Made by a program: the position numbers and the translations under genes. 64,000 nucleotides of DNA from UBA2336 sp031395485 (GTDB taxonomy: Bacteria; Bacteroidota; Bacteroidia; Cytophagales; Cyclobacteriaceae): the NCBI GenBank assembly GCA_031395485.1, contig JANNUS010000009.1, positions 124,001 through 188,000 on the forward strand. The letters run 5' to 3'. How positions within the stretch are numbered: position 1 is the stretch's first letter; every line of letters begins with the position of its first letter. This document shows positions 23,756 to 32,159 of the stretch, piece by piece. The notes under the pieces were generated by a model that had not been told where the DNA came from, ran no database searches, and was given only the letters and a program-made list of their open reading frames with translations.

Positions 23756-24697
23756 TTAATTACCCGAAACAAAGGCACTAAACTTAGCCTGTTCGCTGGT
23801 ATAGTCTTCTAATGGAATATACCCAACATCTGGAACTAAGGTAGTGGCATTTGAAAGATAGAAATTTACAAAGGCTGAAACCTCCGCACGTTGTGCAGCA
23901 CTTTTGGTCACATAAATATATACTGGCCTCGAAAGTGGGGCATATGTACCATTTTTAACCGTTTCAATAGAAGGAAGGATAACCCCTGCTCCATTATTAA
24001 CACCTACTAACTTCAATTGCTCTTTATTTTCTTCATAAAATGCATGACCAAAAAAACCTAGTGCATTTTTGTCACCCGCAATACCCTGAACCAAAACATT
24101 ATCATCTTCACTTGCTGTATAATCACCGCGGCTTGATCCACTTTTCCCAACAATAGCCTCTGTAAAGTAATCATACGTGCCGGAAGCAACACCGGGCCCA
24201 TATAAATGGAACGGCTCATCAGGCCAGCCTGCCCGAATTTGGCTCCACTTGGTTATTTTTCCCTGAGCATCAGGCTCCCATATTTTTTTCAACTCTTCAA
24301 CGGTAAAATGATCTACCCAGGTGTTCTGGGGGTTAACCAATACGGCAAGGCCATCATATGCTACCATGAGTTGCACGTAGGTAATTGAACTTTCTTCACA
24401 TGCTTTTGATTCATTTTCTGTGATTGGACGTGACGCGTTATTGATATCAATTTCACCTCTGCCAAATCTTTTAAAGCCACCACCCGTACCCGAAACACCT
24501 ACGGATACATTAACTCCAGGTTGTACTGTGCGAAACTCTTCCGCTATAGCTTCTGTAATTGGATAAACAGTGCTGGATCCGTCAATTTTAATATCACCTG
24601 AAAGGGATTTTGATTCATTATTAGAGGTCTTTGATCCACAGGATGCTATCACTAGCAATCCCAGAATAATGGAGGCAAATTTTAGTTTAAAACGCAT
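23756..24697 (-). CDS. pstS: PstS, phosphate-binding lipoprotein
   Basis: This 313-residue periplasmic protein binds phosphate and delivers it to PstCA. The signal peptide ends at Cys20 (IASCGS), so it is a lipoprotein. The PstS pattern IKIDGSSTVYPITEAIAEEF follows, with phosphate-contacting Ser/Thr residues, then GVSGTGGGFKRFGRGEIDINNASRP and ASGTYDYFTEAIVGKSGSSR. It is the first gene of the pst operon and is divergent from a phosphate-type porin across a 288-bp region with phased repeats. A terminator-like hairpin follows it. Confidence 0.95.
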   Translation of the reverse strand: MRFKLKFASIILGLLVIASCGSKTSNNESKSLSGDIKIDGSSTVYPITEAIAEEFRTVQPGVNVSVGVSGTGGGFKRFGRGEIDINNASRPITENESKACEESSITYVQLMVAYDGLAVLVNPQNTWVDHFTVEELKKIWEPDAQGKITKWSQIRAGWPDEPFHLYGPGVASGTYDYFTEAIVGKSGSSRGDYTASEDDNVLVQGIAGDKNALGFFGHAFYEENKEQLKLVGVNNGAGVILPSIETVKNGTYAPLSRPVYIYVTKSAAQRAEVSAFVNFYLSNATTLVPDVGYIPLEDYTSEQAKFSAFVSGN

Positions 24698-24719
24698 AAG
24701 ATGTTGGTTAAAAGTTGTG

Positions 24720-24727
24720 CAAAAGTA
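24720..24727 (-). promoter_or_regulatory. predicted -7 element for pstS
   Basis: On the minus strand this reads TACTTTTG, matching TAnnTTTG, 22 bp before the pstS ATG. No -33 TTG is present. Upstream (24761-24806) lies an AT-rich stretch with many TTAA boxes, some 11 bp apart (24761/24772 and 24786/24797), where a Pho-type response regulator could bind. Confidence 0.52.
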
Positions 24728-24859
24728 CTTCCCGACCCACTGCCACCGTCTATTATAATGTTAAGTTTATATTAAAACATTAACATTAATATAATTTTAA
24801 ATTAACAATTTAGTTCTCGCTAATCTCTTATTTAAATACCTAAAATTGGCTTTTTGAAG

Positions 24860-24897
24860 GTTATCATTGATTTAAATTCATGTTACGTTAAGGTTAC
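24860..24897 (+). promoter_or_regulatory. 11-bp-phased direct repeats, candidate Pho box upstream of the porin gene
   Basis: GTTAT at 24860, TTTAA at 24871, GTTAC at 24882 and GTTAC at 24893 start exactly 11 bp apart. Direct repeats with an 11-bp period are the usual binding pattern of PhoB/PhoP-type (OmpR-family) response regulators. The array ends about 55 bp before the predicted porin -7 element and lies between two phosphate-uptake genes, which is the right place for a shared Pho site. Confidence 0.55.
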
Positions 24898-24952
24898 CAA
24901 AACCAAAATCACACTTGTTCGAATAAAGGGTTTTTCTGCTTCCTTCTTTCTT

Positions 24953-24960
24953 TAGTTTTG
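24953..24960 (+). promoter_or_regulatory. predicted -7 element for the phosphate-type porin gene
   Basis: TAGTTTTG matches TAnnTTTG, 25 bp before the ATG at 24986. No TTG is seen 19 bp upstream, as expected if the promoter needs an activator. The phased repeats at 24860-24897 lie upstream. Confidence 0.52.
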
Positions 24961-24985
24961 CGCCCATATAACCCTCAAACCAACT

Positions 24986-26230
24986 ATGCATAGCTTTAAA
25001 CTATTTCCAATTATCATTTTTATTGTATTAAGCCTGTCAGCATTTTCACAGGTTGTTGAAAACAAACCTGCTGTAACTGTCTATGTCAAAAAGCAGAGAG
25101 GTGTTGGATTTGTTACGGCTGACAGTACCTTTTCATTGAATTTTCAGTTTCGTATACAAGCTCGGGCCGCATACTTCTCTAAATCGGATGATGATTTGAG
25201 CCCGGATGCGTTTGAATTCAGAGTGCGAAGGTTACGTATGAAATTTGAAGGATTTACTGTTGATCCGAGATTGACTTATTATATCCAACTTTCTTTTTCG
25301 CGGGGCGACATGGACTGGCGAGGTCCGGATAATGCCACCATTAACTCAAGTCCTAATATTGTTCGGGATGCTGTAATTTATTTTACACTGAACAAAAATT
25401 GGCGATTTGGATTTGGTCAAACTAAACTCCCAGGAAATCGTCAACGTGTTGTTTCATCAGGCGATTTACAATTCTCAGACCGATCTATTGTAAATGCTAC
25501 ATTTAATATTGATCGAGATTTTGGATTCTTTGGTAATTACAATGGAAACTTCTTCAATGTACACGGTGCGATAACCTCAGGTGAAGGAAGAAACTCAGTT
25601 TTATCAGACGAGGGCTTAGCCTATACGGGCCGATTTGAACTATTACCACTGGGAAGATTTACAGGAAATAATGATCATGTGGAAGGAGACCTGGAAAGAG
25701 AGAAGACTCCTAAGGTATCAATCGGAACAACCTACAGTTACAACTCCAATGCGGTTCGCACGGCAGGACAGTTGGGTAATGACTTGTATGATCTCGATCC
25801 GCATGATCTAAAGAATTTTGAAGTAGATATGCTATTAAAATATAATGGTTGGGCTTGGTATAATGAGTTTATGACTCGAGACACAAATAGCCCCATCAAT
25901 CCATTGTCTACCGATCCAACAAAAACACGGTTTGTTTATGTTGGCTATGGTATGCTTACTCAACTTAGTTTTATTATTGGGAATAATTTTGAAATTGGTG
26001 GACGCTATGCAAAAACAAAACCTTTTTCGGATCTATACAATGACCCTAATTTTGCGAATGTTAATGTGAATCAGATCGATCAATATGAATTAGGCGTAAC
26101 CAAATACATCAACGGGCACAGGGTAAAAATTCAGGGAAATATTATTTACGCGGTTCCAACAGACTTGCAAGTAAATAGAAAAATGAGCGGTGTCTATTCT
26201 GGTGTATTCCAGATTGAGTTAGGGATATAA
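24986..26230 (+). CDS. phosphate-selective porin O/P-like outer-membrane protein
   Basis: This 414-residue protein has a signal peptide (residues 1-21, ending AFSQ) and a chain of alternating amphipathic beta strands ending in a C-terminal aromatic/hydrophobic strand (VFQIELGI), typical of a 16-stranded porin. Family clues for OprO/OprP porins are FQFRIQARAAYF, FEFRVRRLRMKFEGFTVDPRLTYYIQLSFS and the GFGQTKLPGNRQR segment. It is transcribed away from pstS, and phased repeats lie between them, so it probably passes phosphate across the outer membrane. Selectivity for phosphate over polyphosphate cannot be told. Confidence 0.86.
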   Translation: MHSFKLFPIIIFIVLSLSAFSQVVENKPAVTVYVKKQRGVGFVTADSTFSLNFQFRIQARAAYFSKSDDDLSPDAFEFRVRRLRMKFEGFTVDPRLTYYIQLSFSRGDMDWRGPDNATINSSPNIVRDAVIYFTLNKNWRFGFGQTKLPGNRQRVVSSGDLQFSDRSIVNATFNIDRDFGFFGNYNGNFFNVHGAITSGEGRNSVLSDEGLAYTGRFELLPLGRFTGNNDHVEGDLEREKTPKVSIGTTYSYNSNAVRTAGQLGNDLYDLDPHDLKNFEVDMLLKYNGWAWYNEFMTRDTNSPINPLSTDPTKTRFVYVGYGMLTQLSFIIGNNFEIGGRYAKTKPFSDLYNDPNFANVNVNQIDQYELGVTKYINGHRVKIQGNIIYAVPTDLQVNRKMSGVYSGVFQIELGI

Positions 26231-26336
26231 TGATCGCTTCTAGGGATTATGCTTTGGGTGCTTCAAATTGAGCTCCCTAAATAGTTAGAATGAAATTTCC
26301 ATACTCTGATGCTAAGCAGGCTAGGGATTTATTATT

Positions 26337-27110
26337 TTAATGAGTCTCTTCTTTTTTACACAAGTCCAAATTGTACATGAACTGGGCTAAAATGCCAACA
26401 TTATTTTCTTGCTTGGCTCCGTTGTTCTTAATCATCATTTGGTAAAGTACACCTGCTAAGAATTGGGTTTTTGAATTTAGCTGATACCCTAAACCAAATG
26501 AAAGTCTGTTTTGGTCTGGTTCATGAAATGTATCATAGTTCCCCCAACCATAAAATACTTCGTTCCATACGTTAATAAACAAAGATCCTTCTTCTATAAC
26601 GACCTTATTAATAGGGTAATTCACAAAAAACCTGTAACGAATACGGTTAAGGTAAAAGTTGTTGACAAGATTCCCATTCGGTACCCTAGTTTTTTCAATA
26701 AATCGTTGCTCTAGTCTAGCTCGGTGTTGAATGTTAAAACGACCAAACTTCTGTTTGTAAACAACCTGTTGCCAAAATCTTTGCTCATCAGCAATGAAAC
26801 TTGCAGGCTGTTCACCATATAGAAAATTCCATAAATACATGTATCCAAAGGGAACAACTGAAAAGTTAGGTGTAATATAAACTTCTAGTCCTGCGCGAAC
26901 ATAGTGCTGCATGGATTGAAAATCTTTTGCAAATCGAAGCTGACCATCAAACGCAACGCCAAATCTAGTGTGCAGTTTAATATTGGAGTTTACTGCAAAC
27001 CATTCAATGGATTGGTTAACTTTTTCCCGCTTTATAGATTGAGCAAAAGAATGGTGAATGCCAATGAAAATAATATAAAAAAACACTACGAAGAACCAGA
27101 GCCTTTTCAT
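26337..27110 (-). CDS. DUF2490 family outer-membrane barrel protein
   Basis: About 257 residues from the ATG at 27110; a TTG start five codons earlier would overlap recN and is less likely. A signal peptide (MKRLWFFVVFFYIIFIGIHHSFAQ) is followed by beta strands rich in aromatic residues, such as FNIQHRARLEQRFIE and LNRIRYRFFVNYPI, typical of DUF2490. These are small outer-membrane barrels of unknown function. It begins 4 bp after recN and would be the last gene of that operon. It converges with the porin gene. Confidence 0.83.
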   Translation of the reverse strand: MKRLWFFVVFFYIIFIGIHHSFAQSIKREKVNQSIEWFAVNSNIKLHTRFGVAFDGQLRFAKDFQSMQHYVRAGLEVYITPNFSVVPFGYMYLWNFLYGEQPASFIADEQRFWQQVVYKQKFGRFNIQHRARLEQRFIEKTRVPNGNLVNNFYLNRIRYRFFVNYPINKVVIEEGSLFINVWNEVFYGWGNYDTFHEPDQNRLSFGLGYQLNSKTQFLAGVLYQMMIKNNGAKQENNVGILAQFMYNLDLCKKEETH

Positions 27111-27114
27111 TTTA

Positions 27115-28767
27115 CTAATTTTCAATTAGCTCCTTAGCATTTTCAAAAGCAATTTTTGATGGTTTCGCACCACCAATCATTTTAGCAATCTCTTCAATGC
27201 GTTCTTGTTCATTAAGGGCTTTGATGTTGCTGATAGTTTTAGAGGAGGAATTATCTTTATACACGAAGTAGTGAGCATCAGCCTTCGCTGCAATTTGTGG
27301 TAAATGACTGATGGTGATTAGCTGGTGATGTTTGGCCATGGTTTTCATCAGGTTGCCGAGTTTCATCGCGATTTCACCCGATATGCCATTATCAATTTCA
27401 TCCAACACCAGAGTAGGCATCGAAGTTTTAGTGGCCATAACATATTTAATACAAAACATTAAACGAGAAAACTCACCACCGGAAGCAACTTGTGCTAGCG
27501 GTTTTGGAACAATGCCCTTATTGGCGCTAAATAAAATCTCTACCGTGTCCGATCCGGTGGAAGTATGGTCAATCGTTTCTTGTTCAATTTTTAACGCGGC
27601 TTCTGGTATTCCCAGCTCTTTTAGTAATTGTACGATTTCTTTACAAAGGGGTGTAACTACTTTTTTACGTTCTGTACTAATCTTTTTTGCGATCGATTGT
27701 AGTTCACTGGATGCCGCTGTATAAGCAGACTTTGCTTTCGTCAGTGCCTCATCAAGATTCGATGTGATATTTGCTTTGCGTTGTAATTCTTCCTGAAAAA
27801 CGAGAAGTTCTTTCAGATTCTGACTACGATGTTTTTTTAACAAGCGGTATAGTAGATTAATTCGCTCTTTAGCCAACTCAGCCCGCTCAGAATCAAAATC
27901 AATGTTTGATTCTTCTTTTTCAATTTCGGTAAGAATGTCATCCAATTCAATTACTAGACTCTCTAATCGTTGATGGAGTGACTCATATTGGGGTGAGTAA
28001 GAAGCTACTTGTTGTAAATGTGTTTTTGATTCAGAAAGTGAATTTCGTGATGCAAACTCGGATCGACTCAGTAGTTCCATCACACTATGAAATCTGCTTT
28101 TGATATCCTCAGCATGCTCCATAATCTTTAACTCCGATTCTATTTTCTCCTGTTCTCCTTCTTCAAAGCTTGCTTTTAATAGTTCATCTAGTTGAAAATT
28201 TATATAATCCGCTTCCTGTCGAAGGGTATCAGCTTCGCTTATGAGGTTTTCATGTTCTTTTTTCTTTTCAAGGTACAGCTTCCAAACTCCTGAATATTCT
28301 TCTAATAACTTTTGATTACCAGCGTAAGAATCAATTAGCCTCAATTGAAAACTTTGATGACCAAGTTGAAGTGTCTCGTGTTGTGAATGGATGTCCATGA
28401 GAAGACTTCCAAGCTTTTTCATCACATCAAGTGTTACGGGCGTATCATTAATAAAGGCTCTTGATTTTCCTCCCGGGCTTATCTCTCTGCGAATTACGGT
28501 GGTGTCGTCATAGTCCAGGTCTTCCGCTTTAAAAAATGATTTTAGGTTGTAGGAGCCAATTTCGAAGACTCCTTCTGTAGTACACTTATCGTTATCATCC
28601 CAGAGAACTTTTGTATCGGCACGATTACCTTTTAGTAGTCCAATAGCACCTAGCATGATGGATTTACCTGCCCCGGTTTCGCCTGTAACTACATTTAATT
28701 GCTTTGCCGGCTCCAACTCAAGGTGCTTTATTAACGCGTAATTTTTTATGGTTAGATGCTTGAGCAC
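27115..28767 (-). CDS. recN: RecN, DNA repair ATPase (SMC-like)
   Basis: About 550 residues from the GTG at 28767, which starts VLKHLTIKNYALI, the normal RecN N-terminus. A TTG at 28785 would add six residues. Walker A GETGAGKS lies near residue 29-36. A long coiled coil spans about residues 150-380, and the C-terminal ATPase half has ASGGEFSRLMFCIKY and LVLDEIDNGISG. RecN holds broken DNA ends together during double-strand break repair. It follows the DUF4835 gene in the bamD-rpoZ-coaBC operon. Confidence 0.94.
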   Translation of the reverse strand: MLKHLTIKNYALIKHLELEPAKQLNVVTGETGAGKSIMLGAIGLLKGNRADTKVLWDDNDKCTTEGVFEIGSYNLKSFFKAEDLDYDDTTVIRREISPGGKSRAFINDTPVTLDVMKKLGSLLMDIHSQHETLQLGHQSFQLRLIDSYAGNQKLLEEYSGVWKLYLEKKKEHENLISEADTLRQEADYINFQLDELLKASFEEGEQEKIESELKIMEHAEDIKSRFHSVMELLSRSEFASRNSLSESKTHLQQVASYSPQYESLHQRLESLVIELDDILTEIEKEESNIDFDSERAELAKERINLLYRLLKKHRSQNLKELLVFQEELQRKANITSNLDEALTKAKSAYTAASSELQSIAKKISTERKKVVTPLCKEIVQLLKELGIPEAALKIEQETIDHTSTGSDTVEILFSANKGIVPKPLAQVASGGEFSRLMFCIKYVMATKTSMPTLVLDEIDNGISGEIAMKLGNLMKTMAKHHQLITISHLPQIAAKADAHYFVYKDNSSSKTISNIKALNEQERIEEIAKMIGGAKPSKIAFENAKELIEN

Positions 28768-28848
28768 GATGATTTGTTTTTTCAAACACTCAAAGTAAAG
28801 TGTTTATTAGGGTTTTTGAATGTTGATTGTTGTATTATTTGTGCGTTG

Positions 28849-29745
28849 TTAGTTCTTAATAATTTTCTCATAACTCGATCGGTTTGAGGGATCCATTAAA
28901 ACAATCAAATCGTAGGCTTCTCGTCTGAGGGATAGTGTTCCATCGGAAAATATATTTGCAAGCTCTTTTGATTTTGCGTCAAAAAAGGAAATCACCAGAA
29001 TTGCGTTGGGATTTATATCGCGGGCTTTTTTTACATCTTTAAGCCCTTTTAAAATCACGTCACGACTTTGGTCAGGGTTTTTTTCAAAACTGTCAAGGCC
29101 TAATCGGTGATATGTATACAATGACTTGCGAACATCACCCATTTGCGGATTTATTAGATTCTCAATGAGCCAGTACCGATTCCTGTTTCCCCCCAGCGCC
29201 TGCCACCCAGGGCGATTGGATGATTGAGCATTGTTTACCACCGTGAAGGCCTTTTGAAAATGCGGAGTTCCGCCTAACTCACTAAATGAATCGTAATCCA
29301 TACCAATAATGAGGTAAGCATAAAAGGCTAACATCGAAGTAAGATTATTCGTGTAATTGTTATCATTAAATTCCAATGGTTGCGATTCAATGTATTCGAA
29401 TTCCCAATCCCGATCAGCAAAGTTTAGCAGTAAGCTTGTGTAGCTTGAGTTAAATATGGGTCTCGCTGATTGCACTTGAACGGAAGCACTAAAAATGCCA
29501 ATGGCAGGCATTTCGTTGATATTGATTAGTAAGCTGCAATTTATTTTTTCGTGTGTTTGAAAAGCATCATTTGTCCATCTGCGATTGTTTAAAAATTGCT
29601 GAAGCGCATTTTTCATGTCACGAAAAACACCGCGATCTGTTGTTTGTATTTTTGGCCCAACATTGATTGTAACAATACTGTTAAGTTCTTGAGCAACGCT
29701 ACTAAAGCAGAGGTGGAAAAGGACAATAAGAGCAGTGCTACGCAT
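28849..29745 (-). CDS. DUF4835 family secreted protein
   Basis: This 298-residue protein has a signal peptide (residues 1-18, ending SVAQ) and the DUF4835 pattern: LNSIVTINVGPKIQTTDRGVFRDMKNALQQFLNNRRWTNDAF at the mature N-terminus (described, not quoted in full in one motif) and LTSMLAFYAYLIIGMDYDSFSELGG in the middle. The family is confined to Bacteroidota and often lies beside coaBC and recN, as here. Function is unknown. Its ATG overlaps the coaBC stop by 8 bp. Location is probably periplasmic. Confidence 0.88.
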   Translation of the reverse strand: MRSTALIVLFHLCFSSVAQELNSIVTINVGPKIQTTDRGVFRDMKNALQQFLNNRRWTNDAFQTHEKINCSLLININEMPAIGIFSASVQVQSARPIFNSSYTSLLLNFADRDWEFEYIESQPLEFNDNNYTNNLTSMLAFYAYLIIGMDYDSFSELGGTPHFQKAFTVVNNAQSSNRPGWQALGGNRNRYWLIENLINPQMGDVRKSLYTYHRLGLDSFEKNPDQSRDVILKGLKDVKKARDINPNAILVISFFDAKSKELANIFSDGTLSLRREAYDLIVLMDPSNRSSYEKIIKN

Positions 29746-30940
29746 GCAGTCTTTCGATGATGGCTAATACAATATCATCAGCAACTGCTTTTTTATTTTT
29801 TAAGTCAAACGACTTTACATTTTGCTGACGATCAATGATTGAAATTTTATTGGTGTCATGACCAAAGCCAGCACCGGAATCTTTCAGAGAATTCAGTACA
29901 ATCAGGTCGAAATTCTTTACTTCAAGTTTTTTAATTGCATTCGCATGTTCGTGCTCAGTTTCTAAGGCAAATCCTACAATCACTTGTCCATTATGCTTTA
30001 GTTTTCCAAGGGAAGCAGCAATGTCATGGGTCTTGGTTAGCTCCAGTGTGAGTGTATCATCTTTCTTTTTTATTTTTTGATTTGCCGTTACGGAGGGCTT
30101 ATAATCTGCCACAGCCGCTGCAAGCACTGTAATATCCATTTTTGGAAATAACGCTACACAGGTGTTATACATATCTTCTGCCGACATTACTCTTTTAACG
30201 TTAATGTTGGGGTGGGAAGTGTGTTGCATTGTGGGGCCGGTTACCAGGTTAACCATAGCACCAACATTAGCCAGCGATTCTGCAATAGCGAACCCCATTT
30301 TTCCGCTGGAATGGTTGCCGATAAACCGTACCGGGTCAATAGCTTCATACGTTGGCCCAGCGGTGATAAGTACGGTTTTACCCTTTAACTTTTGTTCATT
30401 ACTAAAAAATGCAACAAGGTATTTTATAATTTCTTCCGGCTCTGCCATTCTGCCGTTGCCTATTAAGCCACTGGCGAGTTCACCATGGTTGGTTTCAATT
30501 AGGTGGTTTCCGAATGAAACTACTTTTTTTATGTTCGATTGTGTTGATGGATGATCGAGCATATCTAGATCCATAGCTGGTGCCATAAAAACTGGAGCCC
30601 GTGCTGATAGATAAACCGCAAGCAGTAGATTATCACACAAGCCATTTGCCATTTTGGCTATTGTGTTTGCACTGGCTGGCGCGATTAAAATAGCATCGGC
30701 CCACAGGCCAAGTTCAACATGGTTATTCCACTGGCCTGTTTTGTCTTTTGTGAATTCAGAAAGAACAGGATTTTTAGAAAGCGTTGAAAGCGTGAGTGGT
30801 GTAATGAATTCCGTTGATGCCGAAGTCATAATAACCTTTACTTCTGCACCGGATTTAACCAATAGTCGCGTTAGCATTGCGGCTTTGTAAGCGGCAATGC
30901 TACCGGTAACCCCCAATACTATCTTTTTGCCCTGAAGCAT
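29738..30940 (-). CDS. coaBC: CoaBC, bifunctional phosphopantothenoylcysteine decarboxylase/synthetase
   Basis: This 400-residue cytoplasmic enzyme carries two steps of coenzyme A synthesis. The N-terminal CoaC flavoprotein half has GVTGSIAAYKAAML, HVELGLWADAILIAPASANTIAKMA and APAMDLDMLDHP. The C-terminal CoaB half begins with VLITAGPTYEAIDPVRFIGNHSSGKMG near residue 190 and has AAAVADYKP and GFALETE. It starts 8 bp after rpoZ. The arrangement rpoZ-coaBC is widely conserved. Length is normal. Confidence 0.96.
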   Translation of the reverse strand: MLQGKKIVLGVTGSIAAYKAAMLTRLLVKSGAEVKVIMTSASTEFITPLTLSTLSKNPVLSEFTKDKTGQWNNHVELGLWADAILIAPASANTIAKMANGLCDNLLLAVYLSARAPVFMAPAMDLDMLDHPSTQSNIKKVVSFGNHLIETNHGELASGLIGNGRMAEPEEIIKYLVAFFSNEQKLKGKTVLITAGPTYEAIDPVRFIGNHSSGKMGFAIAESLANVGAMVNLVTGPTMQHTSHPNINVKRVMSAEDMYNTCVALFPKMDITVLAAAVADYKPSVTANQKIKKKDDTLTLELTKTHDIAASLGKLKHNGQVIVGFALETEHEHANAIKKLEVKNFDLIVLNSLKDSGAGFGHDTNKISIIDRQQNVKSFDLKNKKAVADDIVLAIIERLHA

Positions 30941-30948
30941 GGATTACA

Positions 30949-31272
30949 TTAGATATCCAGTTTTTCTGGGGTATCCTCTCTTTTTCTAAAGTTTAATTTT
31001 CCTTCTAAAAATTCCTCTGTAGCAGAAGCTGTTGGCTTTGGCATACGCTCATAGAATTTTGAGATTTCAATTTGCTCGCGGTTCTCAAACACTTCTTCCA
31101 GGTTGTCTACCGTAGTAGCAAACTCAGCAAGTTTATTGTTGAGTTCTTCTTTAATGTTCGAAGCAATTTGCTTCGCACGTTTTGATATTACAACAACGGA
31201 TTCGTACATGTTGCCTGTTTGTGCTGCAACTTTATCAATGTCGCGCGGGATGATAGATGATTGAATAGCCAT
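30949..31272 (-). CDS. rpoZ: RNA polymerase omega subunit
   Basis: This 107-residue protein has the Bacteroidota omega pattern: IIPRDIDKVAAQTGNMYESVVVISKRAKQIASNIKEELNNKLAEF, with the RAKQIA helix that clamps the RNA polymerase beta' subunit. The C-terminal part is a charged extension with FYERMPKPTASATEEFLEGKL. It lies 4 bp after bamD and 8 bp before coaBC, so it is made together with envelope and coenzyme genes. Short size limits certainty a little. Confidence 0.9.
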   Translation of the reverse strand: MAIQSSIIPRDIDKVAAQTGNMYESVVVISKRAKQIASNIKEELNNKLAEFATTVDNLEEVFENREQIEISKFYERMPKPTASATEEFLEGKLNFRKREDTPEKLDI

Positions 31273-31276
31273 AATA

Positions 31277-32089
31277 TTAGGAATTTGTAGTCTTTAATGT
31301 TGTTAATTTAGAACTGCTTTCGGTATAAAATCTTTCAGCATCTTTCAAGAATTTACTCTCCGGATACCGATCGATAAAATTTTTATAGTTTTCAACAACT
31401 TCTTTATAGCGTTCGTATTGCTTCGTAAGAATACTTTGCTCGGCAAGTTCAAACTGCGAAACAAGTTGAAGATAGTTAGCTTCCTCTAAATACCTGGAGT
31501 CTGGAAAGTTATTCTTGAAGCTGTTCAATGCAACAATAGCTGCTTTATAACTTCTCATCTTTACGTATTGCCGGGCGTTATCAAATCCCTTTTTTTCAAG
31601 CTTTATTTGAGTTGTAAAGATGACGTCAGCGGCCTGATCTTTAAACTGGCTACCCGGAAAGCGGTTTAAAAATTCTTGCATAGAGGTCATTGCCTGAATA
31701 CTACCAGATTGATCCAGATTTGATCCAGGGGATGATTTATAAAGGGAGTAAGCGTACATAAATCTTGCCTCTTCCGATAAAACACCCCTTCCGTATGTTT
31801 CATAAAACGACTTAAATTGTTCCGATGACAATAAGTAGAGCTTTTCGTAATACTGGCAATATGCCAGGTAAAACTGGACCTTCTCCGCTTCCGGCAATCC
31901 CCGGATAATAGGTAAAATTTGATCAAACAGAACAGAAGCTCGGTAATAGTCCTTTTTAGAATAGTAGGCCAGGCTGGCCTCATATTTTACCCTCCAATCT
32001 GGGTTTTTTTCAATTTTTCGGAATTTGCTGCAAGAAAATCCTGCAATAAGAACCAAAATATAAACTGTTAGTAACGATACTCTCCGCAT
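31277..32089 (-). CDS. bamD: BamD, outer-membrane protein assembly lipoprotein
   Basis: About 270 residues from the ATG at 32089. The -7 element at 32097-32104 lies between this ATG and a further ATG at 32110, so the shorter start is favoured and the mRNA would be nearly leaderless. The signal peptide ends in GFSCSK, with Cys20 as the lipid anchor, though Phe at -2 is unusual in a lipobox. Tetratricopeptide-like helices follow, with YSKKDYYRASVLFDQILP and YLEEANYLQLVSQFELAEQS. BamD is essential for beta-barrel insertion. It is the first gene of a long operon (bamD-rpoZ-coaBC-DUF4835-recN-DUF2490). Confidence 0.92.
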   Translation of the reverse strand: MRRVSLLTVYILVLIAGFSCSKFRKIEKNPDWRVKYEASLAYYSKKDYYRASVLFDQILPIIRGLPEAEKVQFYLAYCQYYEKLYLLSSEQFKSFYETYGRGVLSEEARFMYAYSLYKSSPGSNLDQSGSIQAMTSMQEFLNRFPGSQFKDQAADVIFTTQIKLEKKGFDNARQYVKMRSYKAAIVALNSFKNNFPDSRYLEEANYLQLVSQFELAEQSILTKQYERYKEVVENYKNFIDRYPESKFLKDAERFYTESSSKLTTLKTTNS

Positions 32090-32096
32090 AAGCCCG

Positions 32097-32104
32097 CAAA
32101 TATA
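32097..32104 (-). promoter_or_regulatory. predicted -7 element of the bamD operon
   Basis: On the minus strand TATATTTG matches TAnnTTTG and ends 8 nt before the ATG at 32089. Transcription would begin almost at the start codon. It excludes the ATG at 32110, which lies upstream of the element. Confidence 0.6.
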
Positions 32105-32159
32105 GTACATGATGTGCTAAGTGTAAAACGGAATATTCGGCTGGTTATGACAGAGTAGA

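Noticed and set aside
26231..26336. Repeated TAGGGATT in the gap between the porin and DUF2490 genes
   Set aside because: Two short copies without symmetry or a stable stem; likely chance in a short convergent gap.
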